This document shows positions 23,788 through 34,623 of a stretch of 64,000 bases of DNA, piece after piece. Both the position numbers and the translations under genes were made by a program. The DNA lies in contig BDIU01000170.1 in the NCBI GenBank assembly GCA_002118135.1, positions 62,001 through 126,000 of the forward strand, given 5' to 3'. Source of the stretch: Trebouxia sp. TZW2008. Lineage: Eukaryota; Chlorophyta; Trebouxiophyceae; Trebouxiales; Trebouxiaceae. The first letter of the stretch is position 1; each line of letters opens with the position of its first letter. A model generated the notes under the pieces. It worked only from the letters and a program-made list of their open reading frames with translations, was not told the origin of the DNA and did not search any database.

Positions 23788-24352
23788 ATGAGTAGTTGGC
23801 ATTTTACGGCTTGTGACAATGATGCTGAGACAGCTGAATCACAGGTTGAAACACGCGTAGCAATATGTTGTAGTCAGCTTTTGTTTTCAATCTTGGCTCT
23901 GGCCTTTGCAGTGGCTCTATCCAGCCAGCTTTCTTGTGCAATATGTATCTGGCCAGCCGAATTGTCTCCTTGCCCCGGTCTCCTGGCGTCTAAGTGCAAT
24001 TTTGCACGGCGTTGATGAGCACTCAATGCCTGAGCATGGCCTGAAGTTTGCTGTTGTCCTTGCTCGAGAGAGTTCCTGTCGCCTGTGGAAGCTTGCCGAG
24101 CAATCTGGCTGTTGTCGTCACTGACTTGCAACAACCCTTCGTGTGCTCCTTCCTGTGCCTGCACAGCAGCACTTTGTTTGGGTATTACCAGGCCTAACAT
24201 ACTGGTCCAACTCCATGGATGCTACTCTAATGTGCAAGGGTCAAACAAGTGCCAGACCTGTCGGGGGCATCCGCTGTTGGAACACAGCAACACACATTCT
24301 GCATAATCACAAGCCTAGCAATGCTGGACTTTATGCATATGCATCAGCTTAG
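23788..24352 (+). CDS. Candidate small gene, unknown
   Basis: Not recognised. Possible exons: 23788-23844 (starts MSSWHFTACDNDAETAES, GT donor), about 23912-24118 (long open frame WLYPASFLVQYVSGQ...ILHGVDEHSMPEHGLKFAVV), and about 24168-24352 (either QHFVWVLPGLTYWSNSMD... to TAG, or another frame ending QTCRGHPLLEHSNTHSA). The first junction closes in phase; the second depends on the frame chosen. It lies between the TIC-like stop and the 3' end of the FAM185A-like gene. It could instead be unspliced intergenic sequence. Confidence 0.3.
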
Positions 24353-24774
24353 GTGTGAGCGGTCTCAGAGATATTTGATGCCCAAATGACCTTTTAGTCT
24401 CAAAGCTGGACTTGCTGCTTTGGCTTGGTCAGCTTGATGCCTCACAACGCCTCGAGCAACATCATACAGTGCCGCAGAGGCGTATTTATACAGGCATATA
24501 AGTAAAAGCTGCATTAGCATTGGCAAGCAATTGGAATGATCCATTTTGGTTGGCAGGGCTGCAGGAAACAGCATTGATGCATGTGCAATTCTGTACGCAT
24601 ATCCATTTTCAAAACTTTCTGGTCGGTGCACATTAGGAAGTCTGACTTCCAGAGCACCAATGAAGTCAACTCTGTGTGCATGTCAGGCTTTGAACACAGT
24701 GGGCACTGGCACTGTTCTGCTGAAGCAATGTCAAGATGTTGCAGCCCTTGCGAAGTCCACATTGCACTGAACAC

Positions 24775-25430
24775 CTGGAATTGTCCGCCTTGTGCAAAGG
24801 TAGTACTGGCAATTGGCGGCAGGCCAGTTGGCAATGCCCCAAAGGACAGTTGCAACTCAGGCGTATCTTGATTAGGCAAGGTCAAAGCCTTTTGCTTATG
24901 GTACTGTCAACTTTCATCTGCTTACCTTGAATTGCACGCCTTGGGCAAAGGTAGTATTGTCAATTGGCAGCAGGGCAGCTGGGACTGCCCCGAGGGCAGG
25001 GGGTAGAGTGCAGTGAATGTCTCCGCCTGAGCTTTCAGCTTGAGTCTCCCTCAAGTCTTCTTGTAGCTTCAACTGCACAGCCAGCATTCACTTATTCTCA
25101 AACCTCAGCACCCATGCTGAAGGGGCCAGAATGCAATGAATATGGCTGCCAGCACATTTAGCTTGGAATGCCTCCAGGTTCCTTGCAGCTTCAACTGCAC
25201 AGCCAGCATTCATTTGTTCTCAAGTCTCAGCACACATGCTGAAGGAGCCAGAATGAAGTGAACGTGGCCGCCAGCACTTTCAGCTTGAACGTTTCTCAAA
25301 GCTTTTTTCAGCTTCAACTGCATAGCTGGCAATGACTCACTACACAAGGTATCAGCAGACATGCCAGGGGTGCAAAATGTCAAGTCAAGCCTTTCTGTGC
25401 AGTCTGCAAACGCATGTTGTGGTAAAGCCA
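24775..25430 (-). repeat. Echoes of FAM185A-like exon 25072-24926
   Basis: Upstream (right) copies at about 25130-25205 and 25235-25320 repeat the acceptor AACTGCACAGCCAGC and the AES(S/A)GG block. One downstream copy at about 24770-24835 repeats the PIxxTTFAQGxQF end followed by GTGTTC. The copies contain stops. Confidence 0.85.
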
Positions 25431-28400
25431 AATGGCTTTACTTCTGCAGGACAGGCACAAAATGATGCTCATGCAGATACGTAAGCATGCAAGACTTTCG
25501 CCAGGTGAAGTGAGCCAATTGCCATGTGACAAAGGAACCACTCGACCAGCAGCTGAATATGTGCTTCTCAAGACATACATGACAGCTGCATTGCTGGTCA
25601 AGGCACACATCTTAGCTGCAGCACTAGAAGAGGCTTTGTGTTGCGAAGTACTTCTGCTGTGCACAATGCTTGAGTCAGGTACGCGCAGGATGGCATGCAT
25701 GCTGCTTAGATGATGATCATGTGGTCAACCATTCATTACCTTTAAGGCCCAAAGGGTGTTTCAGGGTAGAAGGGGAGGGAGTGGGGAAGGCAGCGCAAAA
25801 TCAAATGGCAAGAGTCCACCACAGAAATGACAAGCACAGCAAACAATTGTGCAAGCATGGCACGGCATCAATGATGCAAAGCTGAGTTGAGTTACAGTGT
25901 ACGTGAATGTTTGTGATGCCATCAAGACCATTCACAGACATTGCTTTGCCAAAGAGTATGATTCAACACAAGCATATGAGTGGTGAGGTGTTGGTGATCA
26001 AAGTTACACGCCTGAAGTGGACCACCATGCGACCGCATATTTGCGGTGCCGTCTAACCCACTGACAGTGATCCCTTTGCTGATAGACAAAGTCAAGGAAG
26101 CGTAAAACCGACGAAAGTATACAGAATGGCTACAAACATTTAGGATCTTGAGTACCAACATGAATTGGACCACCACATGACTGCACAATTGCGGTGCCAT
26201 CCAACCCCCTTTTAAGTGAACTTTTTGCTGACAGACAAAGTCAGTGAAGCATAGAACCGATGTTTATAGCATACGAGATGGCTATCAACATGTTGCACTC
26301 ATGAGTACAAACCTGAATTGGACCACCATGTGACTGCACATTTGCAGTACCGTCAAGTCCATTGACGGTGATGCCTTTCCCTTCTGAAACCAGACTGGCT
26401 GTGCCATTCATAGTGTCCAGGAAGCCAATACTGACGGGTGCATCGCCAGCTCTCACTTCAAGAGCTTCAGTGTAGGCCACCTCAATGTCTACATTGCCTC
26501 TGCAACACAGCATGCTAGAATTGAGTATAGCTTGGATATCTGTTTGAGTGAACATCTGCCGCTGCGACAGAACACAATTGTGGTCAAAGCAGCATTGTCC
26601 TCCAGGCTGTCTGTTGAGACCTGCAGCCGGACTGGCTGTGCCAAGCACTCTGGCCAAGAAACCGATGCTGATAGGTGCGTTGTTGGCTCTCACATCAAGA
26701 GCTTCAGTGTAGGCCACCTCAATGTCTACACCGCCTCTGCAACACAGCATACCAAGAAGAGAGTGTAGCTTGGATATCTGTTTGTGTTGACATCTGGCAC
26801 TGCAGCAGAAGATAACCACGCTCACAGCAGCATTGTGATTTAAACCATGGTTGATGAGTTGTGACACAGAATGGCTGTGCTATTCATTCTGGAAAGCTGA
26901 TGTTGACGGGTGCATTGCCAGCTCTCACTCCAAGAGCTTCAGTGTAGGCCACCTCGATGTCTACAGTGCCTCTGCAGCAGGATACTGTGACGTGAGAATA
27001 GCTTCGATTGAGGACAGAGAATTAAGGACTTTGACAAAGCCAGTTGCCGTTGACTCTGTTATGGGTATGCTACTGATGCAGCACCACGCTCGTCAATGAT
27101 GATAACTTGTGAAAATGCACGTGGGCAGAGAAGCTTGTACCTGCCTGATGTCGAAGTTTCTTCGGCTGATGATCTGTCCAAGGCTCGGGTATCAAGCTCA
27201 CACTGTTGCCCTACTAAGCGCCCAAGGCTAATTGAGCCACCATTGCTGTTGATTGTGGCCTTGTTTGCAGTCAAGGCTTGGCACTGGATTGCAGCACCTG
27301 CAGAACAATGGAGATGTAGTCATGCAGTCATGGGTTGACACTGAAGTGCAGCATCTACAGAATGATGGCCTTTTGAGCAGTCATGGCTCAGCACTGAATT
27401 GCAGCACCTGCAAAATGACGCAGGCAATGTTAGCAGTCGTGACATTAACTTGCGGCCCCTACACAACAATGAAGGCATTGATATGCAGTCAGTTGAAACT
27501 GCACTGCAGCAGCGTCACTTTTGATAGAGAGCTTGTTTGCAGTCATGGCTTGACACGGAGTGGCAGCATCTACATAACAATGAATGCATCGATATGCTGT
27601 CATGATTTGACACTGCATTGCACCACCCTTTTCCTGTTTGAAAAGCTTGTCAGCAATCATGGGTTGACACTGCGTCGCAGCAGCTTCGAGATTGATGGAG
27701 GCCTTGTTGGTAGTCATAGCTTGACATTGAATTGCAGCACATGTCAGTGATGAGGGTCTTGATAGTCAGCAGTCATGATTTGACACTGAAATGAAGCGCA
27801 TACAGAACAGAGCAGTCAAGGATGGAATCTGCACCATCTTCAGTCCTGATGCAAAGATTGTCAGCAGTCATGATTTGACACTAGAGTGTGCCACCTTCTT
27901 GATGTCTTGATGGAGGTCGCATTTGCAGCCAAGATTTTGACACTGGACTGCAGCATCTGCAAACACGGGCTCTGCAGCATGATGGCAGAGAATGTGCAAT
28001 ATCAAGGCGTGTGCAGCGATGCTGACTGCTTGCCACAGTGGGCAAGAAACTTCTGATGCTCTGTGTCTTGCCAAAACTGAACAGTCTAAGTAACTTATTG
28101 TGAGCAGCTCAGGGTAATGGGTGAAGAACAAAAGGTGCAGTGTCCTGACGCTTCAGGGCACATGAACTTCTTGGTATAGGCATAGACGTCACCTGTCTTC
28201 CAATACATCACCAAGGATCAACCAGTCTGTTTGGTCACTAGAGCCAGTATTGGAAGGTGACTAAGCCAGAGCAATCATCAAGTGGCACTACAGTGCGAGC
28301 AGTAGAGTGAGCACACAAGAAATGTGCAATGAGCAAACCCTTCTTGCCCAACTGAACACTTGAAAGCAGTGCTGTAGCATGTGAGGGGATCACCAACACC

Positions 28401-31099
28401 TCACCACATGCTACGCAGCAAGCAAAAGCTGTTTGCAATTGTTTGCACATCTTGCAGTGCTGATGGGCAGCGGGGTATTCAGGTGAGTGAGACTCAATGT
28501 TGACCGTGGCAGTGTCATGGCTGATGCATGCAAGGCCACTAGACACAATTGATGTCTACTCAGTGACACACTGCAGCTTTGCTGGGCTTACAGAGCGGGA
28601 TGTCGGCCTGGCTATCATATTCTGCCTCCTTCAGAAAGCAAGGAAAGAACAGGAGAAGAAAAGTCTATGCCGTCAGGTGTCACGAGGGGAGCTTGTGTGT
28701 ATAGAGGCAGCCCAGGATCCCTCAGACATACAACAGCAGGCATAAGAAATGTTTCAGTAGCTTTGGGAATATGGCATTGATTTGGTCAGAACTTCACCTC
28801 CAGATGACAGATCAGCGGTTGAAACCCAAACCTTGCCGACATGTTGTGGCATGCTGCCATCAGTCAATCATTGACTCTGAAGCAGGTGGCATCTGAAGGG
28901 GTTTGATGTCATGATCAGAACTTATCTTCTGATGACAGATCAGCAATTGAGGCCTTGACCTTGCCAGAACATCCTTGAATGCTGCAACCAGTCAATCAAT
29001 GACTCTGAAGCAGCTTGCATTCAAGAGACCCACTTGTCCCAAGCAGGAACTCACCTCCTGATGGTAGATCAGCAGTTGAGACCTGAACCTTGCCAACATA
29101 TCAATGCATGCTGCAATCAGTCAGTCAATGACTGTGAAGCAGCTTGCATTCGAGAGACCCTCTTGTCCTGATCAGGAACTGATCTTCTGTTGAGAGATCA
29201 ACACCTGAGGCTTTGATGTTGCCGACATGTTGATGCGTGCTGCAATCAGTCAATCAATGACTCTGAATCAGCTTGAATTGGAGGGACTCTCTTGTCCTGA
29301 TCAGGAACTTACCTCCTGATCAGAGATCAGTTGTCGAGGCCTGGACCTTGCCAGCATCTCAATGCATGCCGCAATAGTCGATGAATGACGCTGAAGCAGC
29401 TTACATCTGGAGGCGATCCCTGTACTGATCAGAAACGTACCTCCAGATGACAGATCAGCAGTCAAGGCCTGGACCTTGCTTAAATGCTGCAATCAGTCAA
29501 GCATTGACTCTGAAGCAGCTTGCACCTTGGAGGGGCGGTCTTGACGTGATTTGTCATTTACTATCTAATGAGAGGTCAGCAGTTGAGGCCTTGTTCTTGC
29601 CAAGACTTCATGCTGTAATCAGTCAATCAATAACTTTGGAGCAGCTTGCATCAGGCACGGGGCGGAGGGGGTGGAGGGAGGGGGGATGAATTGGGGGTGG
29701 GGGGGAAGGCATCATCGCGTGCTGATCAGAAAATTACCTCCTGATGAGAGATCAGCAGTTGAGGCCTTGACCTTGCCAAGCTTGATGGCCCCTGCATTGC
29801 TGACAACCCTCAAGCTAGCCTCCGTGATGCTTTGAATGTCCACATTGCCACCTATGATGCACACATATGTTGTGGTCTACCTGACAATCCGTGATCATGC
29901 GAGGCTTTTGACAAGTACTAGGAAAGCGTTGGCTTTTGCATTGCTGACAACCCACAAGGTTGCCTCTGTAATGCTGTGAATGTCCACATTGCCACCTGAT
30001 AGGCAATGTTAGAGTCTACGGCCATGGTTGATCTCGTGGGGTTGTTGAAGGCAAATATACTAGGACAGTATTGGTTCACACAGCTAGCTTTTGTCTCGTA
30101 CTGAACAGCGTTTGTAAGTACACACAGGAAGCTTGGATAAAATGTCTGTGCAAGCATAGCATATGATATGTTGGCAGCCGTGCAATTGTTCATGGCAACA
30201 TGTCAAAGCATGCACTGCTAGCATCGGCAATATGGTCATTGTAGTGGGAATTATGGTTGTCGTTCTCATGTCATTGTCAGATCACTGTCATTGTCATAAC
30301 ATGGTCATTGTCATTGTCACTGTCACTGTCATTGTCATAACACTGGCATTGCAGTGGAGATCAGCATTACATATGGTGCTGTTGACAACAGCAATGGCCA
30401 GGCATTGGTGACAGACACATCAAGGCAATTTGGCTGCAGGCATGCTGACATCAAATTTGCTGATTGTTGTAAATGTATTGTATGCAGAAAGCCTACCAGC
30501 TGTGTGAACCCCAACATTGCAATACCGCTCTGGGATGGTTGCCAATATTTCCCGGGAGGTTGACTGCTGCTGCTGTGGCTTGCTGCCATCTCCTTGCTGT
30601 TCCACCAATGCTGCAACCGCAGACAGCTTAGTGCAACAACAAGCACAGAATAATGTATTGCATCTGCTTACAAGCAAAACGGTGTTACACACCCACATGG
30701 GAACCGTCATATTCAAGGTCCAAGCCTGCAGCTCCAGCTGCGCTTTGAACCTATGGAAGCATGACAGAAACGTCGCTCGAGAGCCGCAGGCCAACATCTT
30801 TGCGAGTCGTCACGTCGATTCGACATGGTGTTCACCTTGATCAGCAAACTTTCGAAGCCTCCTGTGACCACCTTAACGTGGGCTTGGCTGAAGGGGAACA
30901 GCAGAGTCAAACGGAACGGCGGCTGCTGCAGAGGGAAGTGCAGCGCGCCCTCCGCTGTACGAGACGGCTGTGCAGCAGCAAAGAGCCGGATAGGCTGGTT
31001 TTGCCCTGCCGACCAGCAGGGCGCCAGCGGCGTATGTAGATGCAGCAAGCTAGTCAGCGGTTGGCAGTGCGCATGCAATGCCTGGCGCAGCATATTCAT
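24926..31099 (-). CDS. FAM185A/DUF4097-like beta-helical protein, probably mitochondrial
   Basis: The start at 31099 gives an Arg/His/Leu-rich presequence (NMLRQALHAHCQPLTSLLHL). Exon 1 is 31099-30836. Then 30610-30497 (ILATIPERYCNVGVHTAG), 29851-29738 (GGNVDIQSITEASLRVV, AGAIKLGKVKASTADLSSG), 27297-27141 (ATINSNGGSISLGRLVGQQ), 26499-26313 (GNVDIEVAYTEALEVRAGDA, ITVNGLDGTANVQSHGG) and 25072-24926 (AESSGGDIHCTLPPALGA). From 30610 on every junction closes in phase. The repeated GG-N-(V/I)-x-(I/L) strands fit the DUF4097 putative-adhesin fold seen in FAM185A; no enzyme activity is known. An exon between 30836 and 30610 and the C-terminal exon(s) left of 24926 are unresolved. Nearly every exon is flanked by echo copies. 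Confidence 0.78.
25900..27000 (-). repeat. Echoes of FAM185A-like exon 26499-26313
   Basis: Two upstream copies, about 26650-26745 and 26895-26985, repeat the first 60-100 bases and the CTCTGCAACACAG acceptor region. Downstream copies at about 26145-26260, 25990-26110 and a worn piece near 25918 repeat the exon end (TTGGACCACCATGTGACTGC) and intron start. Confidence 0.92.
27297..27960 (-). repeat. About ten upstream echoes of FAM185A-like exon 27297
   Basis: A unit of about 60-85 bp, AGTCATGG-CTTGACACTG-ATTGCAGCACC on the plus strand, recurs near 27290, 27345, 27400, 27435, 27490, 27545, 27600, 27660, 27720, 27775, 27870 and 27925. It matches the acceptor and the AAIQCQALTANKA start of the exon. 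Most have lost the frame. Confidence 0.9.
28238..28745. other. Two overlapping open frames inside a 2.4-kb intron
   Basis: Between exons 29738 and 27297. Minus frame 28546-28238 (102 residues) has CKMCKQLQTAFACCVACGEV and VVPLDDCSGLVTFQYW. The latter resembles an OB-fold strand pair (DDxTGxI-x-CVxW), but this is weak. Plus frame 28497-28745 (82 residues) ends with a charged helix LLQKARKEQEKKSLCRQ. The two overlap by 50 bases, so at most one is likely real. Neither is an echo of a neighbouring exon. Confidence 0.3.
28790..29737 (-). repeat. Seven downstream echoes of FAM185A-like exon 29851-29738
   Basis: A unit of about 127 bp begins ACCTCC(T/A)GATGA-AGATCAGCAG-TGAGGCCT-GACCTTGCC and continues with CAATCAGTCAATCAATGACTCTGAAGCAGC. 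It recurs at about 28790, 28918, 29050, 29178, 29303, 29433 and 29560. It is the exon 3' end (KVKASTADLSSG), its donor and the first about 80 bases of the intron. One upstream copy of the exon 5' part lies at about 29935-30000. Confidence 0.95.
30255..30350 (+). repeat. TCATTG/TCACTG hexanucleotide array
   Basis: Imperfect GTCATTGTCATTGTCACTGTC units over about 95 bp in an intron of the FAM185A-like gene. Simple repeat. Confidence 0.9.
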
Positions 31100-31767
31100 G
31101 TGACAGCACAACACCGTGCATCCGGCAGATATGTTTCTCAGAATGATGGGGTCTGTCATAGCACTCACAGCACAGCAGGCTTGATCAGTCACAGAGGATA
31201 TGCATTATTTAGTAATCGCTGCGTGGGTGGCTTCCTGCCTCACGCAATGCATGGTCATTACGATGGCTTCTGAGACATTTAGAGCCGCCAGAATGTGCAG
31301 ACGCAACCTTGCAGTCAGACCGGCTGCTGGCGACGCGTTCAGGCCCGCAGAACTTATCAAGAGCGCGTACTGCCAATGCCCGCGGGATGTATGTGACTTC
31401 GCAAATGTCATTGACTCAGTGAGACAAGTCTCCTCGGCGAGGACATGGCATATCCTCGCAAGCTGGCTTTATGCATATCTCACACTGCACAAGGTTTGCT
31501 GAAGAAGACTGGCAGATAACGGTGGCATCATTACAGCGTTTCAAAGAAAGTACTCAACTTTGCGTTTGTTGCTGATCAGCCGTCCCGCTCACTCTGCTCT
31601 GATTAGAAAAAGACTGAAGGGTCCAAAGTCTGAGGCCAAAGTCTGATGATTATGGGGCAAATTTCTTGCAAAGTGTTGTCAGTGCAGCAGAACTTTATAA
31701 TGAAATACAGTACCACTTGACAAACTGGAACTGACAGAACCTCTAATGCACACCCAAAGATGCCACC
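31100..31767. other. Intergenic
   Basis: This lies between the 3' end of ferritin 1 and the start of the FAM185A-like gene, both on the minus strand. It must hold the ferritin 3' UTR and the promoter of the next gene. No exon or repeat recognised. Confidence 0.5.
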
Positions 31768-34348
31768 CTAAGCCTCGTACTGTGAAGAAGGTGTAGCCAA
31801 TCTCATTGGGTCCTCTTGCAGGACCTTGTCAAAGTGGAACACGCCATGTCCCTTGCCAATGCGCCTGAGCTGTGCAACATAGTCTGATGCTACCTTCACG
31901 TCCTTTGCCTGCAGAGACATGCACTGGTCAGTAAAGCCAGGTACAGGGACCAATTCCGGCAAATCAGGACTGGAGTGGTGGTCAGTCCTGTAAATACATA
32001 AATTTATTTCAAGCAAGGCGCAACTCACTCTCGAAACAGCAGCATCTCACAGTGGTGTCGCCTTGCAGACGAGCCAGGTTGTACCACTGCAGAGCACCTC
32101 TTGTCCAGAGCGTTGTTGACATTTGCTGCGCGCAAACAACTTCCTAGCACAAGCTGTGGTAGGCGGTGAATTGTGAGCCAAAGTCTCCTGTTGAGAGGTG
32201 CCATAGACAGACATGCACCATGCCCGCTGTTGCAGTATCTGATGTGCACTTTTTAAATGCACGTGGGACACGGTCAGTAATCAGCCAGCCACAGCAAAGG
32301 CCCTGCTGTCAACATTGACACAAGCAATGCAGCAAAGCAAAACACACCTGGTCCGCTAGCATAGCCTCCACGAAGTCAGAGAACTGGGCATCATCAGACT
32401 TCTCAGCGACGTCATGCAGCTCCCTGAGCTTGTGGAAGTTCAGCTTCTCCAGTGACAGTGCTAGCTCCATTGCGTGCAAGGCATCACCCTTCTCCTCATT
32501 CTGGTAATCTGCCTGAGGAGCTGTCAAGTGTGCTAGCTTGGTGCGCCCACCACGTGTTGCCTGCAGAACTTGACACAGTGAGTTGGCACATTGAGTTGGC
32601 ACAGTGCTGTCAGGACTGATCATATATGCAAGCACAAATATGTGCGCAAGCTGTTAGCATGGTACAACATGATGCTAGCACCACATGTTGCCTGCATGAC
32701 TAGACACAGGGAAAACTATACATGCAGCCCTGTACGCTACGCTGAGTGTTGCAAACAAAAAAAAAGAAGGTGCATACAGGGATATGCTGCAGCTTGCACC
32801 AACAGCATTGACGTTGCAACATGAGCAACAAGCAAGTGCAGTTGCGCTGACATATGTTGAGCAATGTCAGCATGACAAAAGTTACATGCTTATATTGACA
32901 ACACAATTAGAAAGCTTGCTTTGCAAGCTGCTTTTGAGCTGCGAACAACAGAGCCCCAGCACTTCTGATGCGTTTATGCACATGCAAGACATGCCTTGTA
33001 TTGAACACAGCACCAGCGGATTGGACCTGTGATACGCCTGACCGGCCTTGCAATGACATGGGTCAAAGGGCTATCACATTCATTACATGACAAATGCTTC
33101 GTTGCTTGACAAACGCAGCAACGTCTGTCCTTTGCATGCCATGCCTTGTACTGCAATAACACAACCCATGAACATAGATCATGAGCTGCACTTGGTAAGA
33201 GCAAACTAAGCAAGTATGCAAGACCAATCCTGGACCAATATCTGCATACCCACGAAGGTTGCACATGTGTGGTGTGGTGTCAGCATAGCAACTACAAGCG
33301 ATAAGTACCTGGAAGTCCATGAGTGTTTGGGCATGACCCCTCTCCTCCAAGGCTGAGGCTCTGAAGTGCTGGGCAAACCCAGGCAAGGCAACGTTGTCTC
33401 TGTCAAAGTAGGCTGACATGGCATGGTACACATATGACATGTTGTACTCAATGCTGCATCACACAACGGTATTGTCAGTTGCTGAACACAAAGGTACTGT
33501 CAGTTGCTGAAGAAAACAGACTATGCTGCAGCACACAGACTATGCTGCAGCAACAGTGCAAATCTGCATCTTGCTTGATGTGCGTTGTTGAGCATACAGG
33601 CAGGCCAGAGGTGAAGGCATGCACATGTCATAACTGACAAATTCCTGTGCATAAACACAAGGCGCTGTATGACAGGGCCCCTCCTAATGCAGAAAGTGAC
33701 ACAACACAAGGCACTGTATGACAGGCTCCCTCCTGACACGAAATGACACAATGCATCACACAGGAAATGGCTACAGCTACACTCAAAAACATGCAAGATG
33801 CGCTGACTTACTTAATCTGCTCATTGACAGCGTATTCAGAGTCTCTGGTGTATCCGACACGTGCAAATGAGTCTTCTACTGGCTGTCCATTCAGGTCAGC
33901 TTGCTCAACGTGCTGCAACTCATCTTTGACCTGCAGGAAGCACGTGTTAGAAAACACACATGTCTGCTGCAATGTGAAAGTCATTACTGCAACAGTGCTT
34001 CATTGCCTACAAACGCACCTCATCGAATGGCTTGAACACAATGTCGTTTGCCAGATCCTTCTTGTCCTTCTGAGCAACCTGTGCACCCTCCTTGTCAGCA
34101 GCAGCTCTGACGCTGAGAAGCCTCCTCTGAGGAGCTACAGCTCTAGCTGACACTGCCCTGTAGGGATCAAAGCGTGAGCGAGTTACATCACTCTGGATTT
34201 GCATCAACGGCTGGCGCACTGACTGGCACAGCATACTAACGCTGTGTTGTCTACAAGCTGCGAAGCAGGCGAAACCTCACCGTGCGGGCTGGGCGACGAG
34301 AGGGCGGGAGACGGCAGCTCTGAGAGCGGTTGTCTTGATTGCTTGCAT
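31768..34348 (-). CDS. FER1: Plastid-type ferritin 1
   Basis: Iron-storage ferroxidase subunit of a 24-mer cage. Six minus-strand exons, all in phase: 34348-34281, 34157-34019, 33930-33812, 33453-33309, 32560-32348, 31908-31768; 274 residues. Transit peptide ends near [11 protein letters not shown]. The core begins [13 protein letters not shown]. Ferroxidase ligands are present: Glu in [10 protein letters not shown] with the Tyr, Glu-Glu and His in LEERGHAQ, Glu in LSLEKLNF and Gln in AMLADQ. In the nucleation-site helix the usual E-x-x-E of EREHAE reads ERGHAQ, losing two acidic ligands. C terminus [14 protein letters not shown] is plant-like. Divergently paired with ferritin 2, with identical intron positions and phases, so the two are duplicates. 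A short echo of the exon 5 acceptor lies near 32681. Confidence 0.97.
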
Positions 34349-34623
34349 GATTCGTAACAAAAAGCACGTTTAACAGCTGAAAGGAATCTCTGTCGATGCA
34401 CACGAGTTTGACGCGAGCGATACTCGAGGTTCACGGGGTGAACCTTGAGTACTTACTGGATCTGCAATGCCGGCTGCGCTTACGTGGCGCTATCCGAGAT
34501 CATCGAGTGGAGCGCATTACGCTACCCCATTCGTGCTCGTAGGGTCGGGATGTCAAGCACATCAAACAGTTTCGCGACGCACTTGTGTCAGCTTGGTTCG
34601 TGATACACGCGAGCACACGGACA
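34349..34623. promoter_or_regulatory. Shared bidirectional ferritin promoter
   Basis: Only 275 bp separate the two ferritin ATGs, so both 5' UTRs and promoters must share it. Co-regulation by iron or oxidative stress is expected from the family but is an inference here. The palindrome at 34421-34451 lies within it. Confidence 0.75.
34421..34451. promoter_or_regulatory. 14-bp palindrome in the ferritin promoter
   Basis: Left arm TACTCGAGGTTCAC, spacer GGG, right arm GTGAACCTTGAGTA; the arms pair with one mismatch. It sits 73 bp from the ferritin 1 ATG and about 170 bp from the ferritin 2 ATG. It could be a dimeric regulator site, or a stem-loop in the ferritin 1 5' UTR. It is not the animal CAGUGN-type iron-responsive element. 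Confidence 0.55.

Noticed and set aside
26241..26867. 208-residue minus-strand open frame as a continuous exon
   Set aside because: It joins the real exon 26499-26313 with an upstream echo through intron sequence. Acceptor and phase show only the inner exon is used.
32025..32271. Open frames in ferritin 1 intron 5
   Set aside because: Ferritin is complete without them; no domain or phase fit.
34421..34451. tRNA or animal-type iron-responsive element
   Set aside because: No cloverleaf around the GGTTCAC piece and no CAGUGN loop; only the palindrome is supported.
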